Shown here piece by piece: positions 32,017-42,972 of a stretch of DNA of 64,000 nucleotides. The notes under the pieces were generated by a model. That model was not told the DNA's origin and did not search any database. It saw nothing but the letters and a program-made list of their open reading frames with translations. Position numbers and translations under genes: made by a program. This DNA is from Trichosporon coremiiforme (Eukaryota; Basidiomycota; Tremellomycetes; Trichosporonales; Trichosporonaceae): the NCBI GenBank assembly GCA_039545355.1, contig BCJJ01000003.1, forward strand, positions 1,054,001 through 1,118,000, read 5' to 3'. How positions within the stretch are numbered: the stretch's first letter is position 1; each line of letters begins with the position of its first letter.

Positions 32017-33519
32017 TTACACAGGCGAGGGGAGGAGCATGCGGCGGGGGTCCTCGATGTACTCCTTGATGCGGACGAGGAAGGTGACGGCTTCTCTTCC
32101 GTCAAGGAGGCGGTGGTCGTAAGTGAGCGCGACGACCATGATGGGGCGGATGACGATCTGGCCGTTCACGACGACGGGCTTCTCCTTGATCGTGTGCATG
32201 CCGAGGACAGCGGCCTGGGGCAGGTTGATGATGGGGGTACCGTAGAGGGAGCCGAAGACGCCGCCGTTCGAGATGGTGAACGTGCCGCCAGTCATGTCCT
32301 CGATCGTGAGCTTGCCGTCGCGCGCCTTGACGCCGAGGTCGTGGATCGCCTTCTCCATGCCGACGAGGCCGTATTGCTCCGCGTTGCGGACGACGGGCGT
32401 GACGAGACCCTTCGGCGTGGCAACGGCAATCGAAAGGTCGACGTAGTCGCGGTAGATGATCGTGTCGTCCTCAATCGAGGCGTTGGCGGCAGGGATCTCC
32501 TTGAGCGCGAGACAGGCGGCCTTGGAGAAGGCAGACATGAAGCCGAGCTTGACGCCGTCGGCCTTCAAGACACCGTCCTTGTACAGCTTGCGGAAGTCCA
32601 TGAGCGACGACATGTCAATCTCGTTGAAGGTCGTGAGCGAGGCGGCGGCGTTCTGCGAAGCCTTGAGGCGGGTAGCAATGGTCTGGCGCATGCGCGACAT
32701 CTTGACGCGGGTCTCCTTGCGGTTGGGCGCGCCAGTCGTCTCCTCCTTGGGAGCCTCCTTCTTAGGAGCAGTCTCCTTCTTGGGAGCGGGGGCAGCGGGC
32801 TTCTCCTCCTTCTTCGCGGCGGGGGCAGGCTTGTCCTCCTTGGCGGGGGCGGCCTCCTCCTTCTTCTCCTCCTTGGCGGGGGCAGCCGACTCCTCGGCTC
32901 CCTCGGGGGCCTCTCCAGGCTCGAGCTCGACGAGGGCCTGGCCGACGGTAACGGTGTCGTCCTCGTTGGCAAGGAACTTGAGGATCTTTCCAGACTGGGG
33001 AGCGTTGACCGAGACGTCAATCTTGTCGGTCTCAATGGTGGCAATCTCCTCGTCGGCCTTGACAAAGTCTCCAACCTCCTTGTTGAACTGCTTCAGGGTA
33101 CCCTCAGTAATGGACTCGGCCTGTTGTCACGTCAGCACAAGTCCTTGGAAAGGTGGATGAAAGGTCCGCTCCACCCTGGCTGTCGTCATGAAACCTAAAC
33201 GCACCATCTGGGGGACCTCGACGACGACGGGGGCGGAGGTGAACGACGTCGAGTGGAAGGGGCGGGCGACCATGGCGGCGCGGGGGCTGGGTGGTCAGCT
33301 GCATCGTCCAAACAAAGATTTCTGGCAGACGCGGTTTGGTGGGTTATGCGACGGGCGAAAACATATTACGTTGGCCCCACAACTGGCGCACTGTTTTGTA
33401 CCAACTCACAGAGCGGCGGGGACGCGCGACGCGACGATGCGGCCGGCGGGGAGGGCGCGGGGCGCAGCGGTGCGGGCGGCCTTGGCGGCGACAGCAAGGA
33501 CGCGGGGTGTGCGGAGCAT
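32017..33519 (-). CDS. KGD2: 2-oxoglutarate dehydrogenase E2 (dihydrolipoyl succinyltransferase)
   Basis: Three exons (33519-33410, 33286-33205, 33120-32017) encode 431 residues. An Ala/Arg-rich presequence ([18 protein letters not shown]) gives matrix targeting. The lipoyl domain starts [15 protein letters not shown] and its modified Lys is residue 97 in IETDKID. A long Lys/Glu/Ala/Pro linker (about 135-195) replaces a subunit-binding domain, as is usual for this enzyme. The catalytic domain runs from [16 protein letters not shown] to the end and carries the active-site His400 and Asp404 in DHRLLDG. The protein forms the core of the TCA-cycle 2-oxoglutarate dehydrogenase complex and transfers succinyl groups from lipoamide to CoA. 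A CACGTG box lies 154 bp upstream. Confidence 0.95.
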
Positions 33520-34654
33520 GGTGGTGGTCGGGAGGGAGGGGAGGGATGAGAGAGGGGGTGAGAGAAGCAAGAGATGCCAACTTGAAGCTGCTTCCAGCTG
33601 ACACGGGGTGACATAGCTGAGTTTTCCCGTGCGGAGACGGATGCTGGGTGAGACGCCACGGAAGCAGATCGTCACGTGTACCCCAAAAGGCCGCCGACCA
33701 AAGCCGACTACAGCTGCATCGGGTTCCGTCGTCCGAACCCAAGTGCGCCGTGCATGCGCAGGTGCATGCATCGACTTGTTTTTGTGCACTCTTCTTGCGT
33801 GTCTGTCAGTGCATGCATGGAGAGCTGTTTGGTGGTGTAGCAAAACGGCATCGGACATGCACCATGGAATTGCGCCAAGTCAAGCCTCCAGTGTGGTGCT
33901 AGTGTTGGGGCCAGACTCGCTCACTTCTCATCCAACGGTGACTTCCAATTTTTCCTCGGGATTCCGCTCATCCCTACGTCATGGACTCCATCAAATCATA
34001 GTGGCCCCAATCCACACAACCACCCCCAGGCCCTCCTCTTCGTTGCTCTACAGACTTGTGGCAGTGCTCGTGTTGATCTGCCTTGCTCACTGTGCGCACC
34101 TCTGTCTCCACCGCCTGCAACTCACTTGACACTGTCACTCCTCCTAGCCCAAATCACATCCGTGCTGACCCCAGCCCAGCCACGACACAGGGCTTGGTTT
34201 TTCCGCTGATAGCCGCCGGAAAGCTCGGCCCTCGGCGTACTCCTACTCCGCGGCCCCAGAGATGGCAGCAACGGGCGTCTGATTTCCGCCGTGTGCCGTC
34301 GAGGCGGAAGCGCTGCGGTTCCAGCGCAAAGTCACTCCGCACTACTGATAGCGTCCGAGTGACCGTAACAGACAACGCCGTTATGGCTTCACGCTCGTAT
34401 AACGTAGTCAGGTGACCACGCTGTCACATGCATCACATGCATCGGCCCATTGCCAATGCACTGTGACGCTGCCCGCTGCCGGGCAACAGATCCCCGCACG
34501 GCGCGCATGGGGCACTGCCGGGTTTGCGGGCAGAGCAGCAGAGCAACCCTGGCCGGCACGCGCTGAGAAGAGCCGCTTCACTTCATCTGCCACTCTCCGC
34601 TCGGGATGGATCCGTGCGTCGCTCAATGCTAGGTCCGATGCAATGCAACAACAA
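33520..34654. other. Intergenic, KGD2 promoter and HIS6 3' region
   Basis: 1135 bp with no convincing gene. It holds a CACGTG at 33673-33678 and several GCATGCA-type motifs (33760-33820 and 34425-34445). Small open frames are Arg/Ser/Cys-rich and not protein-like. Confidence 0.5.
33673..33678. promoter_or_regulatory. E-box CACGTG upstream of KGD2
   Basis: Core bHLH-type site in the context GTCACGTGT, 154 bp before the KGD2 start codon. Confidence 0.45.
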
Positions 34655-35809
34655 CTACTGGCTGGCGTTCTTCGCCTTCTTGTCCTCCGCCACGAGGTCG
34701 TCGAACTTGACGCCCTTTCCGCCAAAGATGTCCAGCGCCGAACCGAACGTCAGGTCGACCTTGCCGTTCGACAGCTGGTCGACGAGCGCGAGGTCCCCAA
34801 GCTCCTTCGCGCCGCCCGCGTACGTGCACGGGATCGAGACCCAAGAGGCGAGGGCTGTCTGTCAGCTCAAATTGCCTGGCGATGAGCTTGGTCCGACAAG
34901 GACCCGCTCACTCCAAACTCACCCTTGACGAGCTCCTCGTCGATACCCTGGCACAGGCCCTCAACGTCGGCGGCGTGGATCAGCAACTCGGAGCAGTACT
35001 GCTCGATGCGTTTGATGCTGTTCGCGTTCACCTCCATGTCCGTCAGAGTCTTCCAGCCGTTCATCGCGACGATCCAACCCTGCTCTCGTTTCCGACAGCT
35101 ATGATGTCAGCTTCCCTATCCTCGGCGTGGTAGCTTACCTGATGTCGACGACGAGGCGCTCCTTGCCAACCTTCTGCGACATCTCGCGGAGCACGTCCTC
35201 GGCGAACTTGCCACCGGGGAACAGAGCCGATGTTACGATGATCTACGTGTTAGCTCAATAGGAAGCAGTGCGCAGCGTATAATTGCTGCAGAGGGGAAGG
35301 CTCCGGCTTCCACAAGCAAGTGTTACACACCTTCTCCGCACCGGCGTCGAGCCACTCCTGCGCGTTGCCCACGTTGATGCCGCCTCCGACCTGAAGTCCG
35401 TTCGGCCACGCAGCAAGCGCCTCACGCGCCGCAGCATCGTTTCCAGGACCGAGCTTGATAACATGTCCGCCAACGAGGCCGTTGTTGCGGTAGAGCTCGG
35501 CGTAGAACTTCGGCGGGTTCCTTCTGTCAGCTCGAAGAACAACGGCCACTGAGCTGCGTGATGGAATGGAGAGGGAGCCTTGGACTAATCAATAGTAGAC
35601 TTGATGTCGTGCAGAACGATGCTACCTGAACAATGAGGGCCACGAGGAAGACGCAGGATGACGCGAGGAAGACACACTTACTCGGCAACAAAGTTCTCCT
35701 TCGGGCCCGCAGCTGCCGAGTCGAGGTCGAGCGTTCCACCGACAATCTGCTTGACAACTCCAGAGTGCAGGTCAATGCACGGACGGAACTGGGAGTGTCG
35801 TCGGCTCAT
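34655..35809 (-). CDS. HIS6: ProFAR isomerase of histidine biosynthesis
   Basis: Five exons (35809-35682, 35523-35331, 35242-35139, 35098-34923, 34854-34655) encode 266 residues. The family start [20 protein letters not shown] follows MSRRHSQ; an in-frame ATG at 35866 would add 19 residues and cannot be excluded. Other landmarks of the HisA-type barrel are [30 protein letters not shown], the phosphate-binding strand [11 protein letters not shown], and [18 protein letters not shown], the eukaryotic His6 wording. The enzyme performs the Amadori-type isomerisation of ProFAR to PRFAR, step four of the pathway, in the cytosol. Two acceptors are TAG rather than CAG. The last exon uses the second of two adjacent acceptors (GACAGACAG) to keep phase. 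Confidence 0.92.
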
Positions 35810-36038
35810 GCTGTTGATGTTGCGGATGGCGGAAAGTCGAACTGAACGCCTCCACCGACTCGACATGTTGGATGGACCTCCACCAGCTGTATCGCGGACA
35901 TGGACCGATCTCCGCTGCGTGGCGGATCAGCATTTGTCGTGAGCCAAACTTTCAGCGGACGCCGCATCAAAACGCAATTATTATCCCGGACGTAGGCTAC
36001 GAGTACAAGAATGCATAATGTATAGTTTACTCTACACC

Positions 36039-39000
36039 CTAGATGTCACTGGCGCGAGGCGCCTTGCGCTTCTTCTTCGACTTGTCGACAACGCGATCCT
36101 CGTCGTCGTCGTCCCCGAGCGAGGCGGGCATGGAAACGGTACGGTGTCCGTTCGCCTTGACCTTCTCCTTGCGCTCCTTCTTGCTCAGCTTCTCAGCCTT
36201 GTCCTTGCTGCCGCCGTTCTCCTTCGGCTTGGGCGCCTTCTTGGGCGCGTTCGCGAGAACGGTGGAGAAGAACTCGACGAGCTCGTCGACGTCCTTGTCC
36301 TTGACAGGGCGAGAGGTCTCGCCGCCAACAGGCGCGGCGGAGACGGGTGCGATGGCCTCGTCCTCGAGCATCTCGACGTCGACGGCCTCCTCCGGGCCGC
36401 GCGTGACGAGGAGCTCGTCCATGAACGCGTCGAACAGCATGCTGACGGGCGGGAGCGTGTGCGACGGACCCTCGAAAACCATGTCGGGCCTTCCGGCTGC
36501 GCGGCGCTGCAGCTCCGTAACTGCAGGCGCCTCGGGCTCCGGCTCGATCTCGTCCAGGAACGCGTTCTTGCCGAACATCTCCTGCCAGATCGAGGTCGTG
36601 CGGCGCTGCGGCTGCGCCTGGATCGCGCGGGCTGCCGGGCTGGCCGTAGCCTGCGCGTCGCCAAAGCGCGAGATCTCGCCAGAGGGCGCAATGCCAACCA
36701 GGTGCATGCCTGGAAGGGCAGTGAGCGCCGAGAACGGCGCGCGCAGGTGCACAGAGCGCATGTGCTGGCCGTTCGGCTGGAAGAGCGACAGCGTTGTAGC
36801 GTTCGCAGTCGAGTGTGCCGCGACGAAACCGGTCGGAATCGGGAGAAGCACATCGACGAGCTGCTCCGGTGACGAGTTCGTGATGACGCACGAGAGCAGG
36901 TCCCAGACAGCGACGCCCTTCTGCGATCCGCCGACGGCGAGGTAGCGGCCCTCGCTGCCGACAAAATTGAGCTTGCGCGCGTCGATGGAGCTCTCGAGAG
37001 CACGGACCATGACGTTGCTGGCAGTGTTCCAGAGTGTCACGACCGAGCCATGCGTGAGTGCAACGAGCGTTGAGTCAGGCGAAAACGCCGCGGCGTACAC
37101 CGGCAACGAGCGGTACGAGAACGTCGATCGGTTGCTCCAGTAGTCTGATGTCAGCTTCGGATCGCGATTGAAGAAGCTGTGACCTGAGGATTGCCTCAGA
37201 AATAGAAGTAGGGTATCCGCAATAATGTTAGGACTGTTGAGCTTGATAATTTGATTTTACTCATCATCGAATCCCCAGGTCACAGCTGCACTTCAAGGGT
37301 TACTCACACTCAGCAACGGTCGGCTTCTTGGCGCTCTTCTTGCCTGTTTCGTTAGCTCAGTCCAAAAGAAAAACAGCTTGTAGATCCCCTCAGGATTGCA
37401 GAACATGAGTTCCCCACCGCCGAAGCTACGGAGAAAGTAGTAATGTGATGTTGTTTTTTCATCGTCGGGGACCTTTGCAGCAGGAAGAACTTACCCTGTT
37501 CGCTGCGCTTCGCCTGTCGCACCTGCCAGATCTTGACGGTACCGTTCGAGCTCGCCGTGAGTGCGAAGGGCTCAGTGCCAGAGGGGCCGAACGCGAGCGC
37601 GGTGACGTTGTCAGCGCCGTGCGGTCGCGGGTATTGGGTGTTGATGACGTAGCGGTCACCGTTCCAGCGCCAGAACTTGAGCGTCTTGACGAAACCACCA
37701 CCCTCGAACTTGTCCGCCTCGCGGCCCTCAACGGTCGCCATCCACTCGGACTTGCCGTCGACGGCGGCCGAGAAGGCAACCTGCTCTACGGCGATTGGCT
37801 CGAGCTCCTTGTCGTCGCGCTTGGAGACACGGTTCGAAGGAGCGACCTCGAGGTCGAACAGGACTCGGGACTCGAGAGGATCGATGAACTGGAGAGTGGA
37901 GGGGTGAGAAGAAGGCACGACGAGAGCCTTGGAAGCCGGGTGAACAGCGAGCGGGTATGGCCGGTTAGATGTTGGCCTTAACGGATCGAGGCGAACGCCC
38001 TGGCCGACGCTGGAAACCTGGCCGGTAGAAGCCCCGACGCGCATCATGGCTCCGTCCGCGAAACCCATCCAGTACTCCTCCTCGACTCCTCGGTCTCCTG
38101 GTCGGACAGCGACGCTGAGGATTGGTCGGCCGCCCAGTCGCGGGATGTATTCTCGCTTACCAGAGGCCAGGTGCCATTGGACAAGCACGCTCTCCTCACC
38201 GACGGACAGGATCTGCGCGCCGGCAGATGAGAACGCAAGACTAGAAACGGCGTGGGCGTGCCAGTGGAGCATCGTCGTCGGCAGACGCTTCTCGCTATTG
38301 TCCTGTCCCGAGCCACCGGGCTGCTGCTGCTGATTGGCAGCGTCGAGCTGGCGGAAGGCAGCACCGAGGCCGTGCCACAGACGAATAATACCACGGGCAT
38401 CTCCAGTCGCGAACCACTCCTCCTGCACTGTTCGTCCTCCTTTCCGGTCGGGAGCGAAGGCGCCGCACGTGAACCGCTCGTCGGACACAAACTTGACGCA
38501 GTCTGGCTTCCACTTGTCGTCGGTGACGTCCTTGCCTTGCGGGAGGCGGTAGACGTGGGCCTTCTGGCCGGCGAGCGCTACAACGTATGATGTCCGCGGG
38601 GAGACGAAGAGAGCCTCTGGCGGGGCACGCAGCTTGCCGACGTTGAACAGCCACGCCATGGGCTTGTCACCATCCATGGCGGCCTGTGGGAGTAGCGGTA
38701 CGCGCATGACACGATGCTGAATGTGAGAGCCATCCTCCTTCGCCTTCTTGCCCGGCTTGGGGTTCGTGACTGTAGCAAAGATCCACCACTTGTTTCCAAC
38801 CTGGCCGACGCAAATCTGCTTGACGCCTCCATCGTCGAGGACCTGTATCGTCCGGACATGTCGCCCCTCAATCCAGTCCCAAATCTTGATCGTTCCATCG
38901 TCGGAAGACGTAATGAGCTGCAGAGGATTCGTAGGGTGGAGAAGGAGAGCGGTGATCGGCTTGCGATGTCCGTTGGGGTCAGTCGAGCTCAGCGTCGACA

Positions 39001-39314
39001 ACCGCTGGAAACCGGGAGCCGTAGACGAATGCACGAACACCGACGTGTTGGCGGCTGTGAAGTAGAACCTGAAGTTAGCTAAAATCGGAAGGCTTCTATG
39101 CTCACCTTCCGTCCTTGGACCATACAGGCGGTATCCTCGAGACCTCGCTGCTCGCAACTGGGATGACGTCCCAAGAGCCGCCGAACTGCTTAGCCTTGGG
39201 CTTTGACGGTCCGGCCCTCTGGGGCGTGGCAAAGTCGGCGGCGTCTACCTGGCGCTCCTTTCCTTTTCTTCTTGAGCGGACATGACCTTGTGGTCTCGGC
39301 AGTGGCTCCCCCAT
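36039..39314 (-). CDS. NAN1: U3 snoRNP / t-UTP WD40 protein Nan1 (Utp17, WDR75)
   Basis: Four exons (39314-39106, 39068-37495, 37343-37308, 37144-36039) encode 974 residues; exon 3 is only 36 nt. Exon 1 begins MGEPLPRPQGHVRSRRKGKE, a basic nuclear start; the longer upstream frame would need a TTG start. Two WD40 propellers are suggested by repeated blocks such as GHRKPITALLLHPTNPLQL, DDGTIKIWDW, HAHAVSSLAFSS, VTALAFGPSGT and NGTVKIWQVRQAK, followed by YAAAFSPDSTLVALTHGS. The end is acidic then Lys-rich (KKERKEKVKANG), a nucleolar-type tail. The family (yeast Nan1/Utp17, human WDR75) belongs to the t-UTP subcomplex needed for pre-rRNA transcription and 18S processing. Introns 2 and 3 (151 and 163 nt) are much longer than average and carry snoRNA candidates. 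Divergent from eIF3d. Confidence 0.9.
37176..37286 (-). ncRNA. Intronic C/D-box snoRNA candidate in NAN1 intron 3
   Basis: Inside the intron (37145-37307) lies a perfect C box ATGATGA (37261-37267, minus) and a D box CTGA (37196-37199). They are enclosed by a 17-bp terminal stem with one G-U pair (arms 37270-37286 and 37176-37192). A possible D' box CTAA (37228-37231) is preceded on the RNA by a 13-nt element complementary to CTGTTGAGCTTGA, which I recall as a conserved part of 25S rRNA (context CCCUGUUGAGCUUGACUC). The fifth base from D' would pair with the G of CCUG, predicting 2'-O-methylation there. Yeast snR190 is remembered as pairing in this area; orthology is a guess. The RNA end lies 31 nt before the 3' splice site. 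Confidence 0.75.
37382..37474 (-). ncRNA. Possible second C/D-box snoRNA in NAN1 intron 2
   Basis: In the intron 37344-37494, a near-consensus C box ACGATGA (37459-37465) and a D box CTGA (37390-37393) are bracketed by an 8-bp stem (AGGTCCCC with GGGGATCT, one G-U). Total length is about 93 nt and its end lies 38 nt before the 3' splice site, as for intron-hosted snoRNAs. The C box deviates at its second base, and I do not recognise a target for the guide before D. Confidence 0.5.
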
Positions 39315-39601
39315 GTTGGTGAGAGAGGTAGGAGGAAGGGGGATGTCACTGGGACGTTCGGTTCTCAAAATTCCAAGTGCGAGCTGAAAAGGAAGCGGGT
39401 CACGCGAATAATTTTCTTGCGTCAGGTTCAGACGACAATCGAAATTTTAAAGGGTAGGAACACATAAGTACCTCCACGTGTTGCAGTTTCGCTGCGTCGA
39501 GTTGCTCGGACAATGAAAGAAGAGGACGAAGTCTGCTGGGTGACGACCAGCGAGGTTGAGATCGCAACAAAAGTCGTTCGTCGACACCTGACTCACCCAA
39601 A
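39315..39601. promoter_or_regulatory. Divergent promoter, NAN1 and eIF3d
   Basis: 287 bp separate the two start codons. Both genes serve ribosome production or translation, so common growth-dependent control is likely; I cannot name a binding site. An AT-rich patch (AAATTTTAAAG) is at 39441-39451. Confidence 0.5.
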
Positions 39602-41322
39602 ATGGCCCTCGACTTCGTCCTCCCGCCCATCCACGACAATGCTGACGGCTCTTGGGGCCCGAGCACCAGCACCCTCCCCAACCAGTTCAAGGAGTAAGTT
39701 CCCTGTGACGCTGTCGTGAGCTAACTTCCAGCATCCCCTATGCTCCTTTCTCCAAGTCGGACAAGATCACCCGCATTGCCGACTGGCACGACCCCGCCGC
39801 TGAGGGTACCACCTCTTCGAACGTCCGTGGTCGCCAGCAGGCCCAGGCTAACCGCCGCCCCGGCCGCGAGGCCTACGGCGCTTCGGAGGTGAACGCCTTC
39901 GGCTACGTCCACGACGAGGACGAGAAGAGCTTCTCGCTCGTCGACAACTCCAGCCGTGCCGCTGTTCGTGGCCGTTCGGGTCTCCGTGGCCGCACCGCTC
40001 GTGGCGGCGGTGTCCAGAACCGTGGCCCCACCCGTAACCGCCTCGGCGGAAACCTCGGTGGACGGGGAGGCGCTCGTGGTGGCCGTGCTGGTGGCCGTGG
40101 CGGCTACGGCGGCTACGACAAGCCCCAGCGCACCCGCGACTCGTCTGTCACTGTTGGCCCCGAATGGGAGCAGCTCGAGGAGATTGACTTCTCTCGTCTT
40201 AACAAGCTCAGCCTTAGCGTGGATGAGCCTGAGAACCTGGAGTCGTACGGAACGCTCCAGGGGTACGACCGCACGTTTGACCGCATCAACACGCGTAACG
40301 AGAAGCCGCTGCAGATCCAGGATAAGGTCCGGTACAACATTTCGACCTCGGACGACCCGATCATCCAGCAGATGGCCGACGCCAACAAGGCGACCATCTT
40401 CGCTACCGACTCGATTCTCTCGGTCCTCATGTGCACGACGCGATCGCTCAACTCGTGGGACATGGTGCTCGAGCGCCGCGGCAACCAGCTGTTCCTCGAC
40501 AAGCGCGAGGGCGGTCCCTTCGACTTCATCACTGTCAACGAGAACGCGATCGAAGCTCCTCTCGACTCGGACGACGCGTCCAACATTAACTCGGCCGCTT
40601 CGCTCTCGCTCGAGGCGACGTACATCAACCAGAACTTCACGTCGCAGGTGATTCAGGACTCGAGCAAGGCATACACGCCGAACCCGAACCCGTTCTACTC
40701 GCCCGAGGAGACGGACCCGCTTGCCCCGACGCTCTACCGCTACCGCAAGTTCGACCTCTCGATCGACGAGGACGAGGAGCTCGACCTCGTTGTCCGTACC
40801 GAGGTCGACGCCTACGTCGGCAAGAAGGACCACCTTGTCACGATCAAGGCGCTGAACGAGTACGACCCGCGTGCCCAGGGTGCCGGCGGCAAGGCGCTCG
40901 ACTGGCGCAAGAACCTTGACACGCAGAAGGGTGCGATCGTCGCCAACGAGATGAAGAACAACTCGGCCAAGCTCGCCCGCTGGGCTGTCCAGTCCTACCT
41001 CGCCGGTGCCGAGCAGATGAAGATGGGCTACATCTCGCGTGCCAACCCACGCGACGCGCAGCGCCACGTCATCGTCGGCATCCAGAGCTACAAGCCCGTC
41101 GACTTTGCGCGCCAGATGAACGTCTCCCTCGCCAACGGCTGGGGCATTGTCCGCACCATCGCCGACCTCGTCCTCAAGCAGCCCGAGGGCAAGTACGTCA
41201 TTGTCAAGGACCCCAACGCCCCCACCATCCGCCTCTACTCCGTCCCCGAGGACGCGTTCGACCCCATCGAGGAGGAGGAGGAGATCGTCATTCACCACGA
41301 CGGCGACGAGGACGACGAGTAG
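39602..41322 (+). CDS. EIF3D: Translation initiation factor eIF3 subunit d
   Basis: Two exons (39602-39693, 39732-41322; 38-nt intron) encode 560 residues. The start MALDFVLPPIHDNADGSWGP and the following IPYAPFSKSDKITRIADWHD are typical of eIF3d. A Gly/Arg-rich segment lies at about residues 95-145 (GRGGARGGRAGGRGGYGG), then the conserved core with SSVTVGPEWEQLEEIDFSRL, DKVRYNISTSDDPIIQQMA and SVLMCTTRSLNSWDMVLER. The C-terminus has SQVIQDS, YRYRKFDLS and an acidic end (EEEEEIVIHHDGDEDDE). eIF3d in eIF3 binds the mRNA side of the 40S subunit and, in animals, the cap of some mRNAs. Codon choice is the most biased of the window, as for a highly expressed gene. Convergent with the PIG-Y-like gene (187 bp). 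Confidence 0.96.
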
Positions 41323-41509
41323 AGTGCGCGTTTCTAGTTCTAGCATGTATTGTTTGAGGTTCTTCGCGATGTGCTGCGCGTTGTTCCAGGATTAAGCATA
41401 GTTATACAGAGAGTCTAGGCCCAACAGTATGCGCGAAAGTACAATGGTATAATCGTTGAAGAGACCGGTCCTTGGTCAACGAGACCGCCAGTCTATCTGA
41501 AGTGGTGCA

Positions 41510-41902
41510 CTAAGCGTAGCGGAAGTACTGCCATCCGACCCAATTGGCGATGACGAACCACGCCGTCGTCGGCACAAGCAGCGGGACGAGGTACTTGTAG
41601 TGATGGTCCTGGCAGAGCAGGCTGAGGCCGGGGATCTGGTCGTCAGCTCGAGTACATGACCTACTAAGTTAAATTCTCATTGCACTATAAGGACAGTCGC
41701 AATGACTTGCAGACTGGAACACGCTGTGAAGGCACGGACTCACGTTGCTGGAACACAGGAAGTAGGACACGCCGAGCGCTGCGGCTCCGACACTGAGGAG
41801 CATGCACGCAATGCTGAACGCGTACAGCTGGTTCGCCGACGGACCCTCACTCGTCTGGTAGGTCGGGGCCAGCGGCGACCGTGACCGCGTTATCGGGTCC
41901 AT
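41510..41902 (-). CDS. Small two-helix membrane protein, PIG-Y-like
   Basis: Two exons (41902-41744, 41635-41510) encode 94 residues. After a short hydrophilic start (MDPITRSRSPLAPTYQ) there is one helix (LYAFSIACMLLSVGAAALGV) and, after SSNIPGLSLLCQDHHYKY, a second (LVPLLVPTTAWFVIANWVGW) ending QYFRYA. Length, two-helix plan and the closing Trp-x-x-Trp/Gly-x-x-aromatic-Arg pattern recall PIG-Y (fungal Eri1-like), a small ER subunit of the enzyme that starts GPI anchor synthesis. The match is by form, not by strong identity. Other small ER proteins (for example DPM or OST subunits) are alternatives. The intron is 108 nt. Confidence 0.6.
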
Positions 41903-42972
41903 GCTGTGTCGGTGATGCGGCGAAAGCAGGAAACAGAAAGGTGCATGCACGCCTAGTGAGGCTGTTCAGTCCGAGACACTGCGAGCCTTATCACCGTGCA
42001 GCGTGCAGTGTAGCTCTGCGGAAGACGCCTGAGAACGATTGTCTCTCACCGTGGCGTGTACTGGCGGCGTGCCTCGGTACGGTGAATTGCGCCAGACTTT
42101 GCTGTCTGGCTGTCGTATGGATCGACGAACAAGCGAGAAGTCGCACTCCTTCCAGGTGTCCGAAAGTTCCGCACGGCTAGAACGGGCAAGACTAATGCAC
42201 TGTTGTGGTCTAGCTGCGTACGTTGGCGAGTTATGGCGGCGTAGCACGCACAACAAGCGTAAACTGGTGATAAGGGAGGAGGGAGGTCGGGGTGTCGGAC
42301 CTGAGCAGCCGGAGAGATTGGGAAGGTGCTATGTGTGGACCGAGGAGTGTGGAGTGGGTGTTGTGTGTGGAGTGTGTGCCGCAGCCGGTACGCCGATGAG
42401 CCGCGGGTGAATGCTGAGGATGAGGGGCTGAAGACAGGGGTGGACGTAAAGCGAACGTCAGAGAGGGAGACGGACATGTTGAGCAGAGCCGGGTGGCCAG
42501 GGAGGCAAAGCTAAGCTGGCTCCGATCAAGTCCTGAAGATCCATCCTTTGATTGCCTTGATCTCCGCAGTACGTTATCCGCCAGGGGCGTCAGGCCGTCT
42601 TCTTGGCCTCCGTTCCTTTTCTCAACGAGCTCCCCGCTTGATCATCCTTGCATCGCTCTGTCCACGACCTCGCCTTCCACACGCCAGTGTCCATCCTGTC
42701 GGCCCTGCCGCACCCCAACCTTTGTGCATGTCCACCCCCGCCCCTTTGTCAACAAACACCACGCCCCAGCCAATACCGGCGCACCCGCATCCACACGGCT
42801 TACACCCAGACGCCATCCGAACCTGAACAAACAGGGAAGGGTCCCATTATCTCTTTCGTCACCGATACTCACCCGACTCCTTGCTCTCTCGTCGCTTGTC
42901 AACAACCAACGGAGCACCGTGGCTCCCCCCGTGCCTTCGCCGCCGCACGCTGCCGCCCGTGAGCAGTGAGCA
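41903..42972. promoter_or_regulatory. Divergent promoter, PIG-Y-like and 5-phosphatase genes
   Basis: 1070 bp without a gene. The right half (42600-42960) is CT-rich on plus, matching a long pyrimidine-rich leader for the phosphatase mRNA, with several short upstream ORFs. Confidence 0.5.

Noticed and set aside
31987..33198. 403-codon open frame on plus opposite KGD2
   Set aside because: Antisense shadow; low-complexity Gly/Leu/Arg composition with no domain, while KGD2 is unequivocal.
35810..35866. Upstream in-frame ATG of HIS6 adding 19 residues
   Set aside because: The extension is Arg/Ser-rich and precedes the usual family start; kept only as an alternative.
36018..36945. Open frames on plus opposite NAN1
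   Set aside because: Antisense shadows; the minus strand carries a complete WD40 gene with consistent introns.
39721..41346. 541-codon open frame on minus opposite eIF3d
   Set aside because: It is a shadow created by the strong codon bias of eIF3d; its Val/Arg/Leu/Asp-rich translation has no domain.
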